Origin: Alkaliphilus serpentinus | GTDB taxonomy: Bacteria; Bacillota; Clostridia; Peptostreptococcales; Natronincolaceae | Length of the DNA: 64,000 bases | Direction of reading: 5' to 3' | Assembly: GCF_009017255.1 (NCBI RefSeq) | Contig: NZ_WBZB01000024.1 | Span: forward strand, 62,001 to 126,000 | Shown: one piece after another, positions 1-9,404 of the stretch | Layout: the number at the start of each line of letters is the position of its first letter | Position numbering within the stretch: the stretch's first letter is position 1 | Made by a program: the position numbers and the translations under genes | Notes under the pieces: generated by a model | What the model saw: the letters and a program-made list of their open reading frames with translations, nothing else | Databases searched by the model: none | Told to the model about the DNA's origin: nothing

Positions 1-1
1 A

Positions 2-631
2 TTAAGAAATCCTCTTACTTCTATTAAAGCTTTTGTAGACCTTATACCCCAAAAGCTTGATGACAATATATTTCGTGAGAAGCTAATGGAAATAGTACCC
101 CAAGAAATACAAAGATTAGATGGCTTAGTTAAGATGCTATTAGACTACTCGAAGCCTAAAGCTTCTAAACCCCAGGTTGTATTATTTAATAATATAGTTG
201 ATGAGATATTGGGACTATTCATTCTTAAGTTAAAAAATATGGATATAAAGGTAATTAACAATTCCTCTCCACTGAGTATTTGGGTAGACAAATCACAGAT
301 TAAGCAGGTTTTAATAAACATCATATTAAATGCCATAGATGCCATGAACCAAGGGGGGACAATTATAATAGACGGTTATCAAAAGGAAGACAACATATAT
401 ATTATCATTACAGACGATGGTCATGGTATATCTGAAGATGTAATTGAAAAGGTTTTTGATCCTTTCTTTACCCTTAAAAAGCATGGATATGGAATTGGTC
501 TAGCCATTAGCCATCAGCTTGTAAAGGAAAATGGCGGGGATATAAGTATTACTAGCACAATAGGTCAAGGAACACAAGTAGTCATCACATTACCACATGC
601 TTCTAATAGAGGGGGAAAAACGCATGAATAA
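2..631 (+). CDS. Sensor histidine kinase, C-terminal part (cut by window edge)
   Basis: The reading frame is open from the left edge, so this is the 3' end of a larger kinase. The visible part opens with LRNPLTSIKAF, the conserved stretch just after the phospho-acceptor His of HisKA domains; that His lies outside the window. The ATP-binding HATPase domain follows, with an N-box (NIILNAIDAM), a G1 box (DDGHGI) and GYGIGLAI plus the closing G.GT. It should autophosphorylate and pass phosphate to the regulator encoded next: its stop codon overlaps that gene's ATG by 8 bases, indicating translational coupling. The sensor domain is not visible, so the signal is unknown. An NtrB/AtoS-like kinase is likely given the partner. 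Confidence 0.93.
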   Translation, partial: LRNPLTSIKAFVDLIPQKLDDNIFREKLMEIVPQEIQRLDGLVKMLLDYSKPKASKPQVVLFNNIVDEILGLFILKLKNMDIKVINNSSPLSIWVDKSQIKQVLINIILNAIDAMNQGGTIIIDGYQKEDNIYIIITDDGHGISEDVIEKVFDPFFTLKKHGYGIGLAISHQLVKENGGDISITSTIGQGTQVVITLPHASNRGGKTHE

Positions 632-1976
632 CATTTTAATAATAGATGATGAGCCGTCCATACTAACTGCATTAGAATTTGCACTAGAAGACAGCTACAA
701 TGTATATAGCTCGCTAAATGTTACTGAGGCCCTTCAAATACTAAAAACTAAAAATATTGACATTGTACTGCTAGATCAATATCTCGGTGAATATACAGGG
801 ATAGAGGTTTTACAAACTATAAAGACTGAGTACCCAGGGGTCTTAGTAATAGCCATGACTGCCTACGGCAGTATAGAAGCTTCTGTAGAGGCTATAAAGA
901 GAGGAGCTTATTATTACATAACAAAGCCATTAGATATAAATGGACTTAAAATATTAATAAATAAAGCCCTTGATTATCAAAATCTAACGAATCATATTGA
1001 AAGCTTAACTAGGCAGATAATTGAAAAAGACGAAGTTTCAAAGATGATAGCTACTAGTAAGGCAATGAACGAAGTTTTTAAGATCATTGATAGAGTCAAG
1101 GATCTAGATATAAATGTAATGATAACTGGAGAAAGTGGAACAGGGAAAGAGTTAATAGCCAAAACCTTACACTATTCAGGAAAAAGGCGTTCAGGGCCTC
1201 TTGAAATTATTAACTGTGCTGCAATACCTAATAATTTACTTGAAAGTGAACTATTTGGATATGAAAAAGGGGCATTTACAGGCGCGACTCAAAAATATAA
1301 GGGAAAATTTGAACTAGCTCATAATGGGACCTTGTTTTTTGATGAAATAGGTGATATGGACTTAGGATTACAGGCAAAACTTTTACGGGCAATTCAAGAA
1401 AAACGTATAACCCCATTAGGTAGCGAAAAATCTTTAGATATAGATTGTAGGTTTGTGGCTGCAACCAACAAGGACTTAGCAGATGAAGTAAGGAAGGGAA
1501 AGTTTAGGGAAGATTTATATTTTAGATTAAATGTTATATCTATAAGGATGCCTCCCCTAAGGGAACGGCGAGAGGATATACCTGCCTTAGCAAGGTATTT
1601 TCAAGATAAATATTGTAAACTATTTAATAAGCAAATAACGGGTATCTCCCATAGTGCATCTGCGGTGTTAGAAAAGTATAACTATCCTGGAAATGTAAGA
1701 GAACTTGAGAATATTATTGAGAGAGCCATAGCTTTGTCAAACGGCAACCTTATTGAAGTGCAGGATTTGCCAAAGGAAGTGGTCGGTAGCTTGAATTTGA
1801 TCTCAACGGATTCTTGGATACCAATCTATATAGGTGAAAATCTAGAAGAGGTAACAAAAAAGGTAATCCTGGCCACCCTAGAGTACAATGAAAGGAATAA
1901 AAGGCGAACAGCGCAAGTCTTAGGCTTAAGTGAAAGACATCTCCATACAAAGCTAAAACAATATGATAAGGAGTAA
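624..1976 (+). CDS. NtrC-family sigma-54-dependent response regulator
   Basis: A 450-residue two-component regulator. The N-terminal receiver domain has the acidic pair Asp8-Asp9 and the probable phospho-acceptor Asp51 (LLDQYLG). A central AAA+ domain carries the Walker A motif GESGTGKE and the sigma-54 contact loop ESELFGYEKGAFTGA. A Fis-type helix-turn-helix closes the protein (RRTAQVLGLSERHLHTKL). It should activate RNA polymerase carrying sigma-54. I chose the ATG at 624, behind a GAGGGGG ribosome site and overlapping the kinase stop, over the in-frame ATG at 597. The next operon (branched-chain amino-acid ABC transporter) has a sigma-54-like promoter, so that operon is the likely target. 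This target is inferred from position. Confidence 0.95.
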   Translation: MNNILIIDDEPSILTALEFALEDSYNVYSSLNVTEALQILKTKNIDIVLLDQYLGEYTGIEVLQTIKTEYPGVLVIAMTAYGSIEASVEAIKRGAYYYITKPLDINGLKILINKALDYQNLTNHIESLTRQIIEKDEVSKMIATSKAMNEVFKIIDRVKDLDINVMITGESGTGKELIAKTLHYSGKRRSGPLEIINCAAIPNNLLESELFGYEKGAFTGATQKYKGKFELAHNGTLFFDEIGDMDLGLQAKLLRAIQEKRITPLGSEKSLDIDCRFVAATNKDLADEVRKGKFREDLYFRLNVISIRMPPLRERREDIPALARYFQDKYCKLFNKQITGISHSASAVLEKYNYPGNVRELENIIERAIALSNGNLIEVQDLPKEVVGSLNLISTDSWIPIYIGENLEEVTKKVILATLEYNERNKRRTAQVLGLSERHLHTKLKQYDKE

Positions 1977-2030
1977 AACACTGAAATTATTTCATACACT
2001 GAAATAATTTCAGTGTTTTTTATTTTTTGT
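1977..2030 (+). terminator. Rho-independent terminator with embedded twin palindromes
   Basis: A perfect 18-bp stem (1977-1994 with 2000-2017), 5-nt loop, then a T-rich tail, directly after the regulator stop codon. Each arm contains a 13-bp palindrome of the form TGAAAT-N-ATTTCA (1982-1994 and 2000-2012), centred 18 bp apart. The same DNA could therefore also serve as paired activator sites about 150 bp upstream of the predicted liv start site. Confidence 0.9.
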
Positions 2031-2120
2031 TTAAAGAATCAATTAAAATAGAATCGCTATGAAACTTATAGAAGCCTTGGAAAAACAGGATTTAAAAAAT
2101 TTCTTTTTATTTTATAAAGC

Positions 2121-2137
2121 TTGGCATGAAACTTGGA
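2121..2137 (+). promoter_or_regulatory. Candidate sigma-54 (-24/-12) promoter of the liv operon
   Basis: TTGGCATG, four bases, TTGGA matches the sigma-54 consensus TGGCACG-N4-TTGCW, with GG at -24 and the correct 10-nt spacing; the -12 element reads GG instead of GC. It lies about 120 bp before livJ and just downstream of a gene for an NtrC-type activator. Transcription would start near 2148. Inference from motif and context. Confidence 0.5.
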
Positions 2138-2256
2138 ATACTGTTAATCACGGAAATAAATATTGTAGGAGGTGTCAATCCACATATAATTGCTAATTTT
2201 CAAAGCTTAAGCTTTCAACTGAGGGAAAACGTTTACAAAAACAGGGAGGTTATAAA

Positions 2257-3390
2257 ATGAAAAAGATTATTGTAATAGCTATCATGATGGCTTTATTAGT
2301 TACTCTAGTAACAGGATGCAGTGCTACATCATCAAGTGAATCATCAGAGATATACATAGCAAGTGCTAACCCAATGACTGGAGACTCAGCTCAATTTGGA
2401 GACATGAAGGTTAAGGCAATAGAGCTTGCATTAGAGGAAGTTAATAAAAATGGAGGAATTGATGGAAAACAAGTAAAATTACTTGTTGGTGATGATACTG
2501 GAAACCCAAAGGAAGCACCAAACGTAGCCCAGAAGTTCTCTTCTGATAAAAAAGTTCTTGCTGTTATAGGCCACTGGAATAGTTCATGTACCTTAGCTGC
2601 AAGAGGAATATATGAGAGTGCAGGAATACCGGTTATAACCGATTCAGTTAACAAGGCTATAACTGATGGTACAACACCCCATATATTTAGAATATCCTTA
2701 ACCGATACAACACAAGCTCAACATCTAGCAAAATATGCCTATGAAGTAATGGGCAAAAGAAAAGCAGCTATATTATTTACTGCAAATGATTTTGGAACAG
2801 GACTAAAGGAAGATTTTACAGCTACCTTTACGGAACTAGGTGGAGAGATCGTTGCTACAGAGACATATTTTGAAGGACAATCTAAAGACTTTAGCCCGCA
2901 GCTTACAAAAATAAAATCTAAGAACCCTGATCTAATATTTATACCTGGATATTATGTTGAAACAGCATTAATAGCTCAACAAGCCCAATCTTCAGGGATA
3001 GATGTGCCAATGCTAGGAACTGATGGTATAAGCTCTGAAGAACTTGTAAAACTAGGAGGAGATGCAGTTGAAGGAATTAAATTTGCAGGCTTCTTCCATC
3101 CTGAAGTAGAGTATCCAGGTACAAAGGAATTTGTTGAGGCATTCAGAGTAAAGTATAATAAAGAACCAGACACATATGCGGCCTTAGCTTATGACTCAGC
3201 CAAACTATTGCTAGAAGCCATGTCACAAGGCGGTGCTACTAGAGAAGGCATTAAGAAATACCTAGATAATGTCAAGGACTTCCCGGGAGTTGCAGGACCA
3301 ATTGCCTTTGAAGGTAATGATGTTACTAGAGGTATTATTATACTAACTGTTAAGGATGGTAAAATAGTACCAGCCGACATACAGCCATAA
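2257..3390 (+). CDS. livJ: Branched-chain amino-acid ABC transporter, substrate-binding lipoprotein
   Basis: A 377-residue extracytoplasmic solute-binding protein of the Leu/Ile/Val-binding (Peripla_BP_6) family. The N-terminus is a lipoprotein signal with a lipobox ending at Cys21 (LVTGC), so the mature protein is membrane-anchored outside the cell. The body shows family blocks such as ANPMTGDSAQFG at the start and PDTYAALAYDSAKLL near the end. It captures branched-chain or related amino acids and delivers them to LivHM. A GGGAGG ribosome site precedes the ATG. It is the first gene of livJ-H-M-G-F and lies behind the sigma-54-like promoter. The exact ligand (Leu/Ile/Val, amide or urea) cannot be read from sequence. 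Confidence 0.93.
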   Translation: MKKIIVIAIMMALLVTLVTGCSATSSSESSEIYIASANPMTGDSAQFGDMKVKAIELALEEVNKNGGIDGKQVKLLVGDDTGNPKEAPNVAQKFSSDKKVLAVIGHWNSSCTLAARGIYESAGIPVITDSVNKAITDGTTPHIFRISLTDTTQAQHLAKYAYEVMGKRKAAILFTANDFGTGLKEDFTATFTELGGEIVATETYFEGQSKDFSPQLTKIKSKNPDLIFIPGYYVETALIAQQAQSSGIDVPMLGTDGISSEELVKLGGDAVEGIKFAGFFHPEVEYPGTKEFVEAFRVKYNKEPDTYAALAYDSAKLLLEAMSQGGATREGIKKYLDNVKDFPGVAGPIAFEGNDVTRGIIILTVKDGKIVPADIQP

Positions 3391-3406
3391 AAGCATAAGC
3401 TTAAAT

Positions 3407-3427
3407 AGAGGGGATTTTATCCCCTCT
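3407..3427 (+). other. Intercistronic stem-loop between livJ and livH
   Basis: A 7-bp GC-rich stem AGAGGGG/CCCCTCT with a 7-nt loop and no following T-run. Such hairpins after the binding-protein gene commonly stabilise the upstream message or reduce read-through, giving excess binding protein. That role is inferred. Confidence 0.6.
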
Positions 3428-3483
3428 AATCATATAATGATCGCCTATAAAGTTATACAAATATGAAAGAGGGTGTTATAGAT

Positions 3484-4356
3484 ATGTTTATGGAGCAGCT
3501 AAGCAATGGTATAGCTTTAGGTAGTATTTATGCCCTTACTGCAATAGGATTTACAATGGTATATGGAATAATTAGGCTCATAAACTTTGTTCATGGAGAT
3601 ATTTACATGATGGGAGCTTTTTTTGCTCTTACGGGACTAACTGTTTTAGGGTTACCCCTGATTCCATCCTTTTTGTTGGGGATGATAGGAGCTTCAATAG
3701 TAGGAGTTTTGCTTGCTAAATTTGCATACAGTCCAGTTTTTAAGGCTCCTAGAATTAATCTTTTGCTTTGTGCCATTGGTGCGGCAATTTTTCTAGAGAA
3801 CTTTGCAATGTTGGTTTGGGGTCCAGAAACCCAATCCTTCCCAACTCTGATTGAGAATAAAACCTATAGTATATTTGGCTTTAAAGCAACAACCCTTCAG
3901 TTAATCATACTAGGCGTTTCTATAGCTCTGGTGTTAATACTAACTTATATCGTTAAGTATACCAAGCTTGGTAGAGCTATGAGATGTACCTCCCAAGATA
4001 TGGAGGCAGCCAAACTAATGGGAATCAATACCAACAGAGTTGTTTATTTTACATTTATGATAGGGTCATCCCTAGGAGCAGCTGCGGGTGTTTTGGTAGG
4101 GATGTACTATAAGGCAGCCTATCCCATGATGGGATTTACAGCTGGACTTAAGGCCTTTGTTTCAGCAGTAATTGGCGGAATAGGGAACATACCTGGAGCA
4201 ATGCTAGGTGGACTTATAATGGGGGTATCTGAAAGTTTAGGAGCAGCATACATTTCATCCGGTTATAGAGATGCAATTGCTTTTATAATATTGATATTCA
4301 TACTTCTTGTAAAGCCATCAGGCATTTTAGGTAAATCAGTAAAAGAGAAGGTCTAA
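3484..4356 (+). CDS. livH: Branched-chain amino-acid ABC transporter permease LivH
   Basis: A membrane permease of 290 residues with about eight hydrophobic segments and the LivH opening QLSNGIALGSIYALTAIGFTM. It should pair with LivM as the transmembrane channel of the importer. The reading frame opens at 3463, but the ATG at 3484 is preferred: GAGGG lies about 10 nt upstream and family members begin with a short M..QLxNG leader. livM starts 15 bases after its stop. The cytoplasmic EAA-like loop (YTKLGRAMRCTSQDMEAAKLMGI), which docks onto the ATPase subunits, is present. Confidence 0.93.
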   Translation: MFMEQLSNGIALGSIYALTAIGFTMVYGIIRLINFVHGDIYMMGAFFALTGLTVLGLPLIPSFLLGMIGASIVGVLLAKFAYSPVFKAPRINLLLCAIGAAIFLENFAMLVWGPETQSFPTLIENKTYSIFGFKATTLQLIILGVSIALVLILTYIVKYTKLGRAMRCTSQDMEAAKLMGINTNRVVYFTFMIGSSLGAAAGVLVGMYYKAAYPMMGFTAGLKAFVSAVIGGIGNIPGAMLGGLIMGVSESLGAAYISSGYRDAIAFIILIFILLVKPSGILGKSVKEKV

Positions 4357-4371
4357 AGGAGTGAGATAAGA

Positions 4372-5481
4372 ATGGCTAACCTATCTAGAGTATTATTCAA
4401 TCTTGTTCTAGCTACTGCTATACTATTTGGTTTGATAAAGATTTTATCCAAAGCCTTCGACTTCGTAGCTAGATATATATCCAGTATAGACAAGAAAACA
4501 AAAAGATTTATTAATATTGGAATAGCCTTAATGGTGGCAATATGGCCCATTGTGTTTATAAACCAGCCCTATGTACTAAGAACCAGCATTATAGTCTTAT
4601 TATATATAGTTCTTGCCTTAAGCTTAAACATTGTATTGGGTTTTGCAGGACAACTATCAATAGGCCACTCAGCCTTTTATGCAATAGGTGCATATGTAAC
4701 AGCATTACTTACTGTTAACTTTCAAATTTCATTTTGGATAGCCCTACCTACCAGTGCATTAATAGCTGCACTCTTTGGACTACTCCTAGGAATTCCTACC
4801 CTTAGATTAAAGGGAGATTATTTAGCAATAACAACCATTGGCTTTGGAGAAATATTAAGGCTGGTACTAATTAACTGGACTAATTTAACAAGGGGTCCGG
4901 CAGGTATACCAGGTATACCCTTTCCCAAAATCTTTGGATTTATGATAAACACTAATTTAAGATACTACTATTTGATTCTTGTATTAGTTATGTTCACTAT
5001 TTTTGTATCCTATCGCCTATTAAATTCAAGATTAGGTAGAGGGCTAATAGCAGTAAGGGATGATGAGATAGCAGCAGAGGCAATGGGAATAAAATCCACA
5101 TATCTAAAGATATTAGCTTTTGTTTTAGGAGCAGCCTTTGCAGGTATAGCTGGCAGCTTCTTTGCTACATATATCCATTATGTTAATCCCGACAATTTTA
5201 ATTACATGGAGTCAGTATTAATATTATGTATGGTTGTTCTAGGTGGAGTTGGTAGTATACCTGGAGTTATATTGGGAGCTACAGTATTAACTATAATACC
5301 AGAGGCCCTTAGGGACATAGCTACTTATAGATATGCAATTTATGGTATATTGCTGATACTAATGATGATCATAAGACCACAGGGAATGCTTAGTATGGCA
5401 AGCTTAAAGGGAGGTGCAAAAAGTGAGAATTCTGGAAACAAAAAACGTAACAAAGGCCTTCGGGGGCTTAGTGGCAGTTAA
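4372..5481 (+). CDS. livM: Branched-chain amino-acid ABC transporter permease LivM
   Basis: A 369-residue integral membrane protein. The family core is visible: SLNIVLGFAGQLSIGHSAF, then LRLKGDYLAITTIGFGEI, and the docking loop GRGLIAVRDDEIAAEAMGI. It has about 70 extra N-terminal residues before the conserved core, as in several LivM proteins. An AAAGGAG site precedes the ATG. Its last 20 or so codons overlap the start of livG in another frame, so the C-terminal tail rich in Lys/Arg/Gly is probably a by-product of the overlap. It forms the channel with LivH. Confidence 0.93.
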   Translation: MANLSRVLFNLVLATAILFGLIKILSKAFDFVARYISSIDKKTKRFINIGIALMVAIWPIVFINQPYVLRTSIIVLLYIVLALSLNIVLGFAGQLSIGHSAFYAIGAYVTALLTVNFQISFWIALPTSALIAALFGLLLGIPTLRLKGDYLAITTIGFGEILRLVLINWTNLTRGPAGIPGIPFPKIFGFMINTNLRYYYLILVLVMFTIFVSYRLLNSRLGRGLIAVRDDEIAAEAMGIKSTYLKILAFVLGAAFAGIAGSFFATYIHYVNPDNFNYMESVLILCMVVLGGVGSIPGVILGATVLTIIPEALRDIATYRYAIYGILLILMMIIRPQGMLSMASLKGGAKSENSGNKKRNKGLRGLSGS

Positions 5482-6190
5482 TGATGTGGACTTTCACATA
5501 GAAGAAGGAGAAATTGTCAGCTTAATTGGGCCAAATGGTGCTGGAAAAACAACTTTTTTCAACTTAATAACAGGCATATATGAGCCAACAAAAGGAGAAA
5601 TTAAGTTTTTAGATCAGTTTCTTAAAAAATCAAAACCCTATGAAATAACGAAGTTAGGTATCGGAAGAACCTTTCAAAATATTAGACTATTCAGTAGTAT
5701 GACAGTACTTGAAAATGTAATGGCTGGTCAATACTGTAGAACAAAGGCAGACCTATTTAGTGCTATTTTTAAGCTACCTAACGCAAGGAAAGAAGAAGAT
5801 AGGGTTATGGAAAAATCCTTAGAAATATTGGACTTTTTGGACTTAAAGAAAATTAAGGATGAAATAGCAGTAAGTCTTCCCTATGGTTATCAAAGAAGGG
5901 TGGAAATAGCAAGGGCTCTAGCTACTGAGCCTAAATTACTGTTACTTGATGAGCCTGCAGCGGGTATGAATACAGGTGAAAAGAAGGAGATGCAGGGAAT
6001 CATTAGAAAGATTAGGGACAAAGGCTTTACCATTTTAGTTATAGAGCATGATATGAAGCTGGTAATGGGGATATCAGATAGAATAGTAGTTTTAGATTAT
6101 GGTAATAAAATAGCAGAGGGTCTTCCACAAGAAATTCAGCATAATGAAAGGGTAATAGAAGCTTACCTTGGAAAAGGAGGGGCAGCCTAG
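5423..6190 (+). CDS. livG: Branched-chain amino-acid ABC transporter ATPase LivG
   Basis: A 255-residue ABC ATPase with Walker A GPNGAGKTT, Q-loop region GIGRTFQNIRLF, signature-like SLPYGYQRRVEIARAL, Walker B LLLLDEPAAGMN and switch His (VIEHDM). The signature reads LPYGYQRR rather than LSGGQ, as is normal for LivG. The frame is open from a GTG at 5414, but the GTG at 5423 lies 8 nt behind GGGAGG and gives the usual N-terminus. It overlaps livM by 59 bases, suggesting coupled translation. It powers import together with LivF. Confidence 0.94.
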   Translation: MRILETKNVTKAFGGLVAVNDVDFHIEEGEIVSLIGPNGAGKTTFFNLITGIYEPTKGEIKFLDQFLKKSKPYEITKLGIGRTFQNIRLFSSMTVLENVMAGQYCRTKADLFSAIFKLPNARKEEDRVMEKSLEILDFLDLKKIKDEIAVSLPYGYQRRVEIARALATEPKLLLLDEPAAGMNTGEKKEMQGIIRKIRDKGFTILVIEHDMKLVMGISDRIVVLDYGNKIAEGLPQEIQHNERVIEAYLGKGGAA

Positions 6191-6191
6191 T

Positions 6192-6899
6192 ATGTTACAT
6201 GTTAAAGAGCTAGACGTCTACTATGGAGGTATTCATGCCCTAAGGGGAATATCCTTTGACATTGAAGAAGGTAAAATAGTAACATTGATTGGTGGTAATG
6301 GTGCAGGGAAAACAACTACATTAAGAACTATATCTGGTCTGGTAACACCAAAGGAAGGTACTATAAAATTCAAGAATCAAAACCTGTTAAAGATTCCATC
6401 TGAAAAAATAGTAGGACAAGGGGTGGTTCAAGTACCCGAAGGAAGAAGGATTTTTGTAGAACTAAATGTTGAAGAAAATCTCATGATGGGTGCTTACTTA
6501 AGAAGAGATAAGCAAGTAATTGATGAAGATTTAGAATATGTATATAAAATATTTCCAAGACTAAAGGAAAGGCGTAGACAAATGGGGGGAACCCTAAGTG
6601 GTGGTGAGCAGCAAATGCTAGCTATAGGTAGAGCTATAATGTCTAAGCCAAGGCTACTCATGCTTGATGAACCCTCCATGGGGTTAGCACCCATTATTGT
6701 GGAGGAGATATTTGAATGTATTAAGTATTTAAACGATAATGGGTTAACCGTATTACTGGTAGAACAAAATGCTAATATAGCCCTTCAGTTGGCCGATGTG
6801 GGCTATGTAATTGAAACAGGAGAGATCGCTTTTTCAGGGGAAGCAAAATCATTATTGAAGGATGATAGAGTGCGAAAGGCGTATTTAGGAGAAGAGTAA
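6192..6899 (+). CDS. livF: Branched-chain amino-acid ABC transporter ATPase LivF
   Basis: A 235-residue ABC ATPase: Walker A GGNGAGKTT, the family block VPEGRRIF, signature LSGGEQQML, Walker B LLMLDEPSMGLAP and VEQNA switch region. The LivF hallmark YGGIHALRGISF is at the N-terminus. The ATG at 6192 follows AAAGGAGGGG and the livG stop by one base; an upstream in-frame TTG at 6168 lacks support. Last gene of the liv operon, followed by a terminator. Confidence 0.94.
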   Translation: MLHVKELDVYYGGIHALRGISFDIEEGKIVTLIGGNGAGKTTTLRTISGLVTPKEGTIKFKNQNLLKIPSEKIVGQGVVQVPEGRRIFVELNVEENLMMGAYLRRDKQVIDEDLEYVYKIFPRLKERRRQMGGTLSGGEQQMLAIGRAIMSKPRLLMLDEPSMGLAPIIVEEIFECIKYLNDNGLTVLLVEQNANIALQLADVGYVIETGEIAFSGEAKSLLKDDRVRKAYLGEE

Positions 6900-6941
6900 A
6901 ACAAAAGGCTTCGAGTCCCTCAGAGCCCGCCAGTGATATCA

Positions 6942-6981
6942 AGACTTTCAGAGAATAAATAATTCTTTGGAGGTCTTTTTT
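6942..6981 (+). terminator. Terminator of the liv operon
   Basis: A 15-bp stem with several G-U pairs (AGACTTTCAGAGAAT with ATTCTTTGGAGGTCT), a 5-nt loop and a run of T. Confidence 0.75.
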
Positions 6982-7168
6982 GCTACAACCATAAATAAGA
7001 GAAGGGATTTTTTTGTCGAATATTCAAGAAAATAATTTTTTGCAGGCAGGAATATTAGGGCTGTTTGTGGAAAAAGGTAGTTTAGATTCAAATCATATAA
7101 AATTGAAATTATTAGATAACTTTTACATGTTAGAAAAATATTACAAGAATAGTGGGGGAACAGTCATT

Positions 7169-9247
7169 ATGAAAAATCTAAGAATGAGTAAAAAGCTTAT
7201 TGTAATGTTTGTTGTAACTGGTTTAATACCCATGCTGGTTTTGAGCTTTTTCTTACAGGGTAGGACAGCTGAAGAAATCAGTAATGGAATATTAAGCGAA
7301 AACAGCTTGTACTTTGCTTTAAAAGGAGAGGAGATTTCGAATTATTATAGTCAACGGGCTGAAGATGGTTTGGTTTTGAGTAGTGTTCCTGATGTATATG
7401 AAGGACTAGGAATAGTTGCTGAACAAGGACTACAATCTATAGAATGGAAAAAACATGCCCTGAGCTTAAATAAATTATTAAATACCAGTGTTAAGGAATA
7501 TGGATTTTTAGATATATATGTAACAGATCAAAAAGGTAATGTAATAATAGCCTCCGAGTATAAGTTTTCTTTAGAAGGCAAGAACCTATCTGAGAATGAA
7601 TATATACAAAAGGGATTATCCGGGGTTCAAAATTGGTCCCCAATTTCCTATTCAGAGTACATTAAAGATAATACAATTACTCTATCAACACCAGTTTATG
7701 AGAATGGCAAATCGGGTACTGTAGTTGGTACATTAAATATTTTATTACATCAGGATGTAATGGATCAAATTGTACATACGGGAATTGAAAGGGTAGGAGA
7801 GAGTGGAAATAGTTATCTAATAAATGAAGAGGGCTTACTACTTACTAATACAAAACAAGGAGATTATGTAGAAAATGCTGCATTGGAAATAGTAATTGAC
7901 ACAGAAGCTACAAAAATGTTATCCGATGCTTTAATTAAGCAAGATTATGAATTTGAGTTTACTGATACCTATATAAATTATTCCGGTAATAAAGTTTTAG
8001 GAAGTGCTGGAATTGTTAAAATGGGTGATACCTATGCTGCATTAATTATTGAGGTAGATGAGACTGAAGCATTGAGCACACTTGATAATATGAAAAACAT
8101 CATTTTCATAATGGTTGGAATTGCAGGAGTGCTTGGACTTCTTAGCGCAATATATTTTGCCACTACAATTAGTAAACCAATAAAAGCTGTAGTAGAACAA
8201 TCAAAAGTAATTGCTAACTTAGATATTAGTAATGATATACCAGAAAAATTAGTAAATAGAAAAGATGAGATAGGAGACTTGTCTAAGGCACTAAAATCAA
8301 TTGTTGGTAGCCTTAAGGTTATTGTCAGCGAGATCAGAGTATCTTCAGAACAGGTAGCAGCATCCTCGGAGGAGTTAACAGCTACCACCCAACAGTCTTC
8401 TATGGCTACAGAAGAAGTAGCTAGAACAGTAGAGGAGATTGCAAGGGGTGCTTCAGATCAAGCAAGAAATACCGAGGAAGGATCCTTAAAGGCTGTTCAA
8501 TTGGGAGAAACTATTGAAAAGGATCAGAGTTACATAAAGAACCTTACTAAGTCATCCCAAAGGGTTAGTGACGTTGTTTCTGAGGGGTTAATTGAAATCG
8601 AGAATCTCACCAGAATTTCAGAGGAAAGTAATAGAGAAACTAAGAAGGTCCACGATGGAATTATTAAAACCAATGAAAGTGCTAATAAAATTGGAGAAGC
8701 AAGTAGTGTTATAGCCTCTATTGCAGAACAAACCAATCTATTGGCATTAAATGCAGCAATTGAAGCTGCAAGAGCAGGTGAAGCAGGCAGAGGATTTGCA
8801 GTGGTAGCAGAAGAAATAAGGAAATTAGCTGAGCAATCTACCTCATCCACACAAACAATTGATGAAGTTGTTCAAGAATTACAAAGCAACTCAAATGCTG
8901 CGGTTAATATTATGGAAAAGGTAGCAGTAATATTAAACAAGCAAACTGAAAGTGTTAATGTGAGCAAAACAAAATATTTAACCATTAGTGAAGCAATAAT
9001 GGAAGCACAAAGAGCGGTAGAAGATTTGAACATGTCAGGGAAAGAAATGGAAAAGGTGAAGGAGGAAATTCTAGATACATTGCAAAATCTTGCTGCTATC
9101 GCTGAAGAAAATTCTGCCTCAACCCAAGAGGTATCAGCATCCATGGAAGAGCAAGCTGCTGCTATTGAAGAAATATCTAGCTCAAGTGAAACCTTATCTG
9201 AACTAGCTCAGAATATGCAGTCCATAATTATGAAATTTAAAATATAG
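7169..9247 (+). CDS. Methyl-accepting chemotaxis protein, Cache-type sensor
   Basis: A transmembrane chemoreceptor of 692 residues. One membrane helix lies near residues 8-28 and a second near 357-380, enclosing an extracytoplasmic region of about 330 residues that resembles a double-Cache sensor ([46 protein letters not shown]). A HAMP linker and a long coiled-coil signalling domain follow, with the conserved tip [16 protein letters not shown]. It should sense a small ligand and control CheA. The ATG at 7169 has GTGGGGGA upstream and gives a normal N-terminus; an in-frame TTG at 7013 would add 52 unusual residues and is rejected. Ligand unknown; the adjacent amino-acid importer is only circumstantial. 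Confidence 0.92.
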   Translation: MKNLRMSKKLIVMFVVTGLIPMLVLSFFLQGRTAEEISNGILSENSLYFALKGEEISNYYSQRAEDGLVLSSVPDVYEGLGIVAEQGLQSIEWKKHALSLNKLLNTSVKEYGFLDIYVTDQKGNVIIASEYKFSLEGKNLSENEYIQKGLSGVQNWSPISYSEYIKDNTITLSTPVYENGKSGTVVGTLNILLHQDVMDQIVHTGIERVGESGNSYLINEEGLLLTNTKQGDYVENAALEIVIDTEATKMLSDALIKQDYEFEFTDTYINYSGNKVLGSAGIVKMGDTYAALIIEVDETEALSTLDNMKNIIFIMVGIAGVLGLLSAIYFATTISKPIKAVVEQSKVIANLDISNDIPEKLVNRKDEIGDLSKALKSIVGSLKVIVSEIRVSSEQVAASSEELTATTQQSSMATEEVARTVEEIARGASDQARNTEEGSLKAVQLGETIEKDQSYIKNLTKSSQRVSDVVSEGLIEIENLTRISEESNRETKKVHDGIIKTNESANKIGEASSVIASIAEQTNLLALNAAIEAARAGEAGRGFAVVAEEIRKLAEQSTSSTQTIDEVVQELQSNSNAAVNIMEKVAVILNKQTESVNVSKTKYLTISEAIMEAQRAVEDLNMSGKEMEKVKEEILDTLQNLAAIAEENSASTQEVSASMEEQAAAIEEISSSSETLSELAQNMQSIIMKFKI

Positions 9248-9306
9248 AATAATATTTAACCTAAATTATATTATTTTGTTTATAAACAATATAAAGAAGA
9301 TATTTA

Positions 9307-9342
9307 AAAGGATAGGCTTTCATATTGAAGGCCTATCTTTTA
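9307..9342 (+). terminator. Terminator after the chemoreceptor gene
   Basis: Stem GATAGGC/GCCTATC (9311-9317 with 9331-9337) extended by A/T pairs, then TTTTATT. It could work on both strands. Confidence 0.75.
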
Positions 9343-9355
9343 TTCTAGAGGAACC

Positions 9356-9390
9356 AAAAAGCTGCTTGGTAGCTAACCAACAGCTTTTGC
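9356..9390 (-). terminator. Terminator of the csbD-like gene
   Basis: Imperfect stem GCTG/CAGC plus TTGGT/ACCAA around an AGCT loop, followed on the minus strand by a T-run. It lies just beyond the csbD-like stop codon. Confidence 0.65.
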
Positions 9391-9404
9391 TGACAATAAG
9401 AAAA

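Noticed and set aside
2059-2196. A 45-codon open frame (starting MKLIEALEKQDLKNFF, ending in a Cys-containing tail) between the regulator and livJ
   Set aside because: No ribosome site, no family resemblance, and the sigma-54-like promoter lies inside it. Chance frame is likelier.
7013-7168. In-frame extension of the first chemoreceptor by 52 residues from a TTG
   Set aside because: It would bury the membrane anchor behind an unrelated polar stretch; the ATG at 7169 has a ribosome site and the normal N-terminus.
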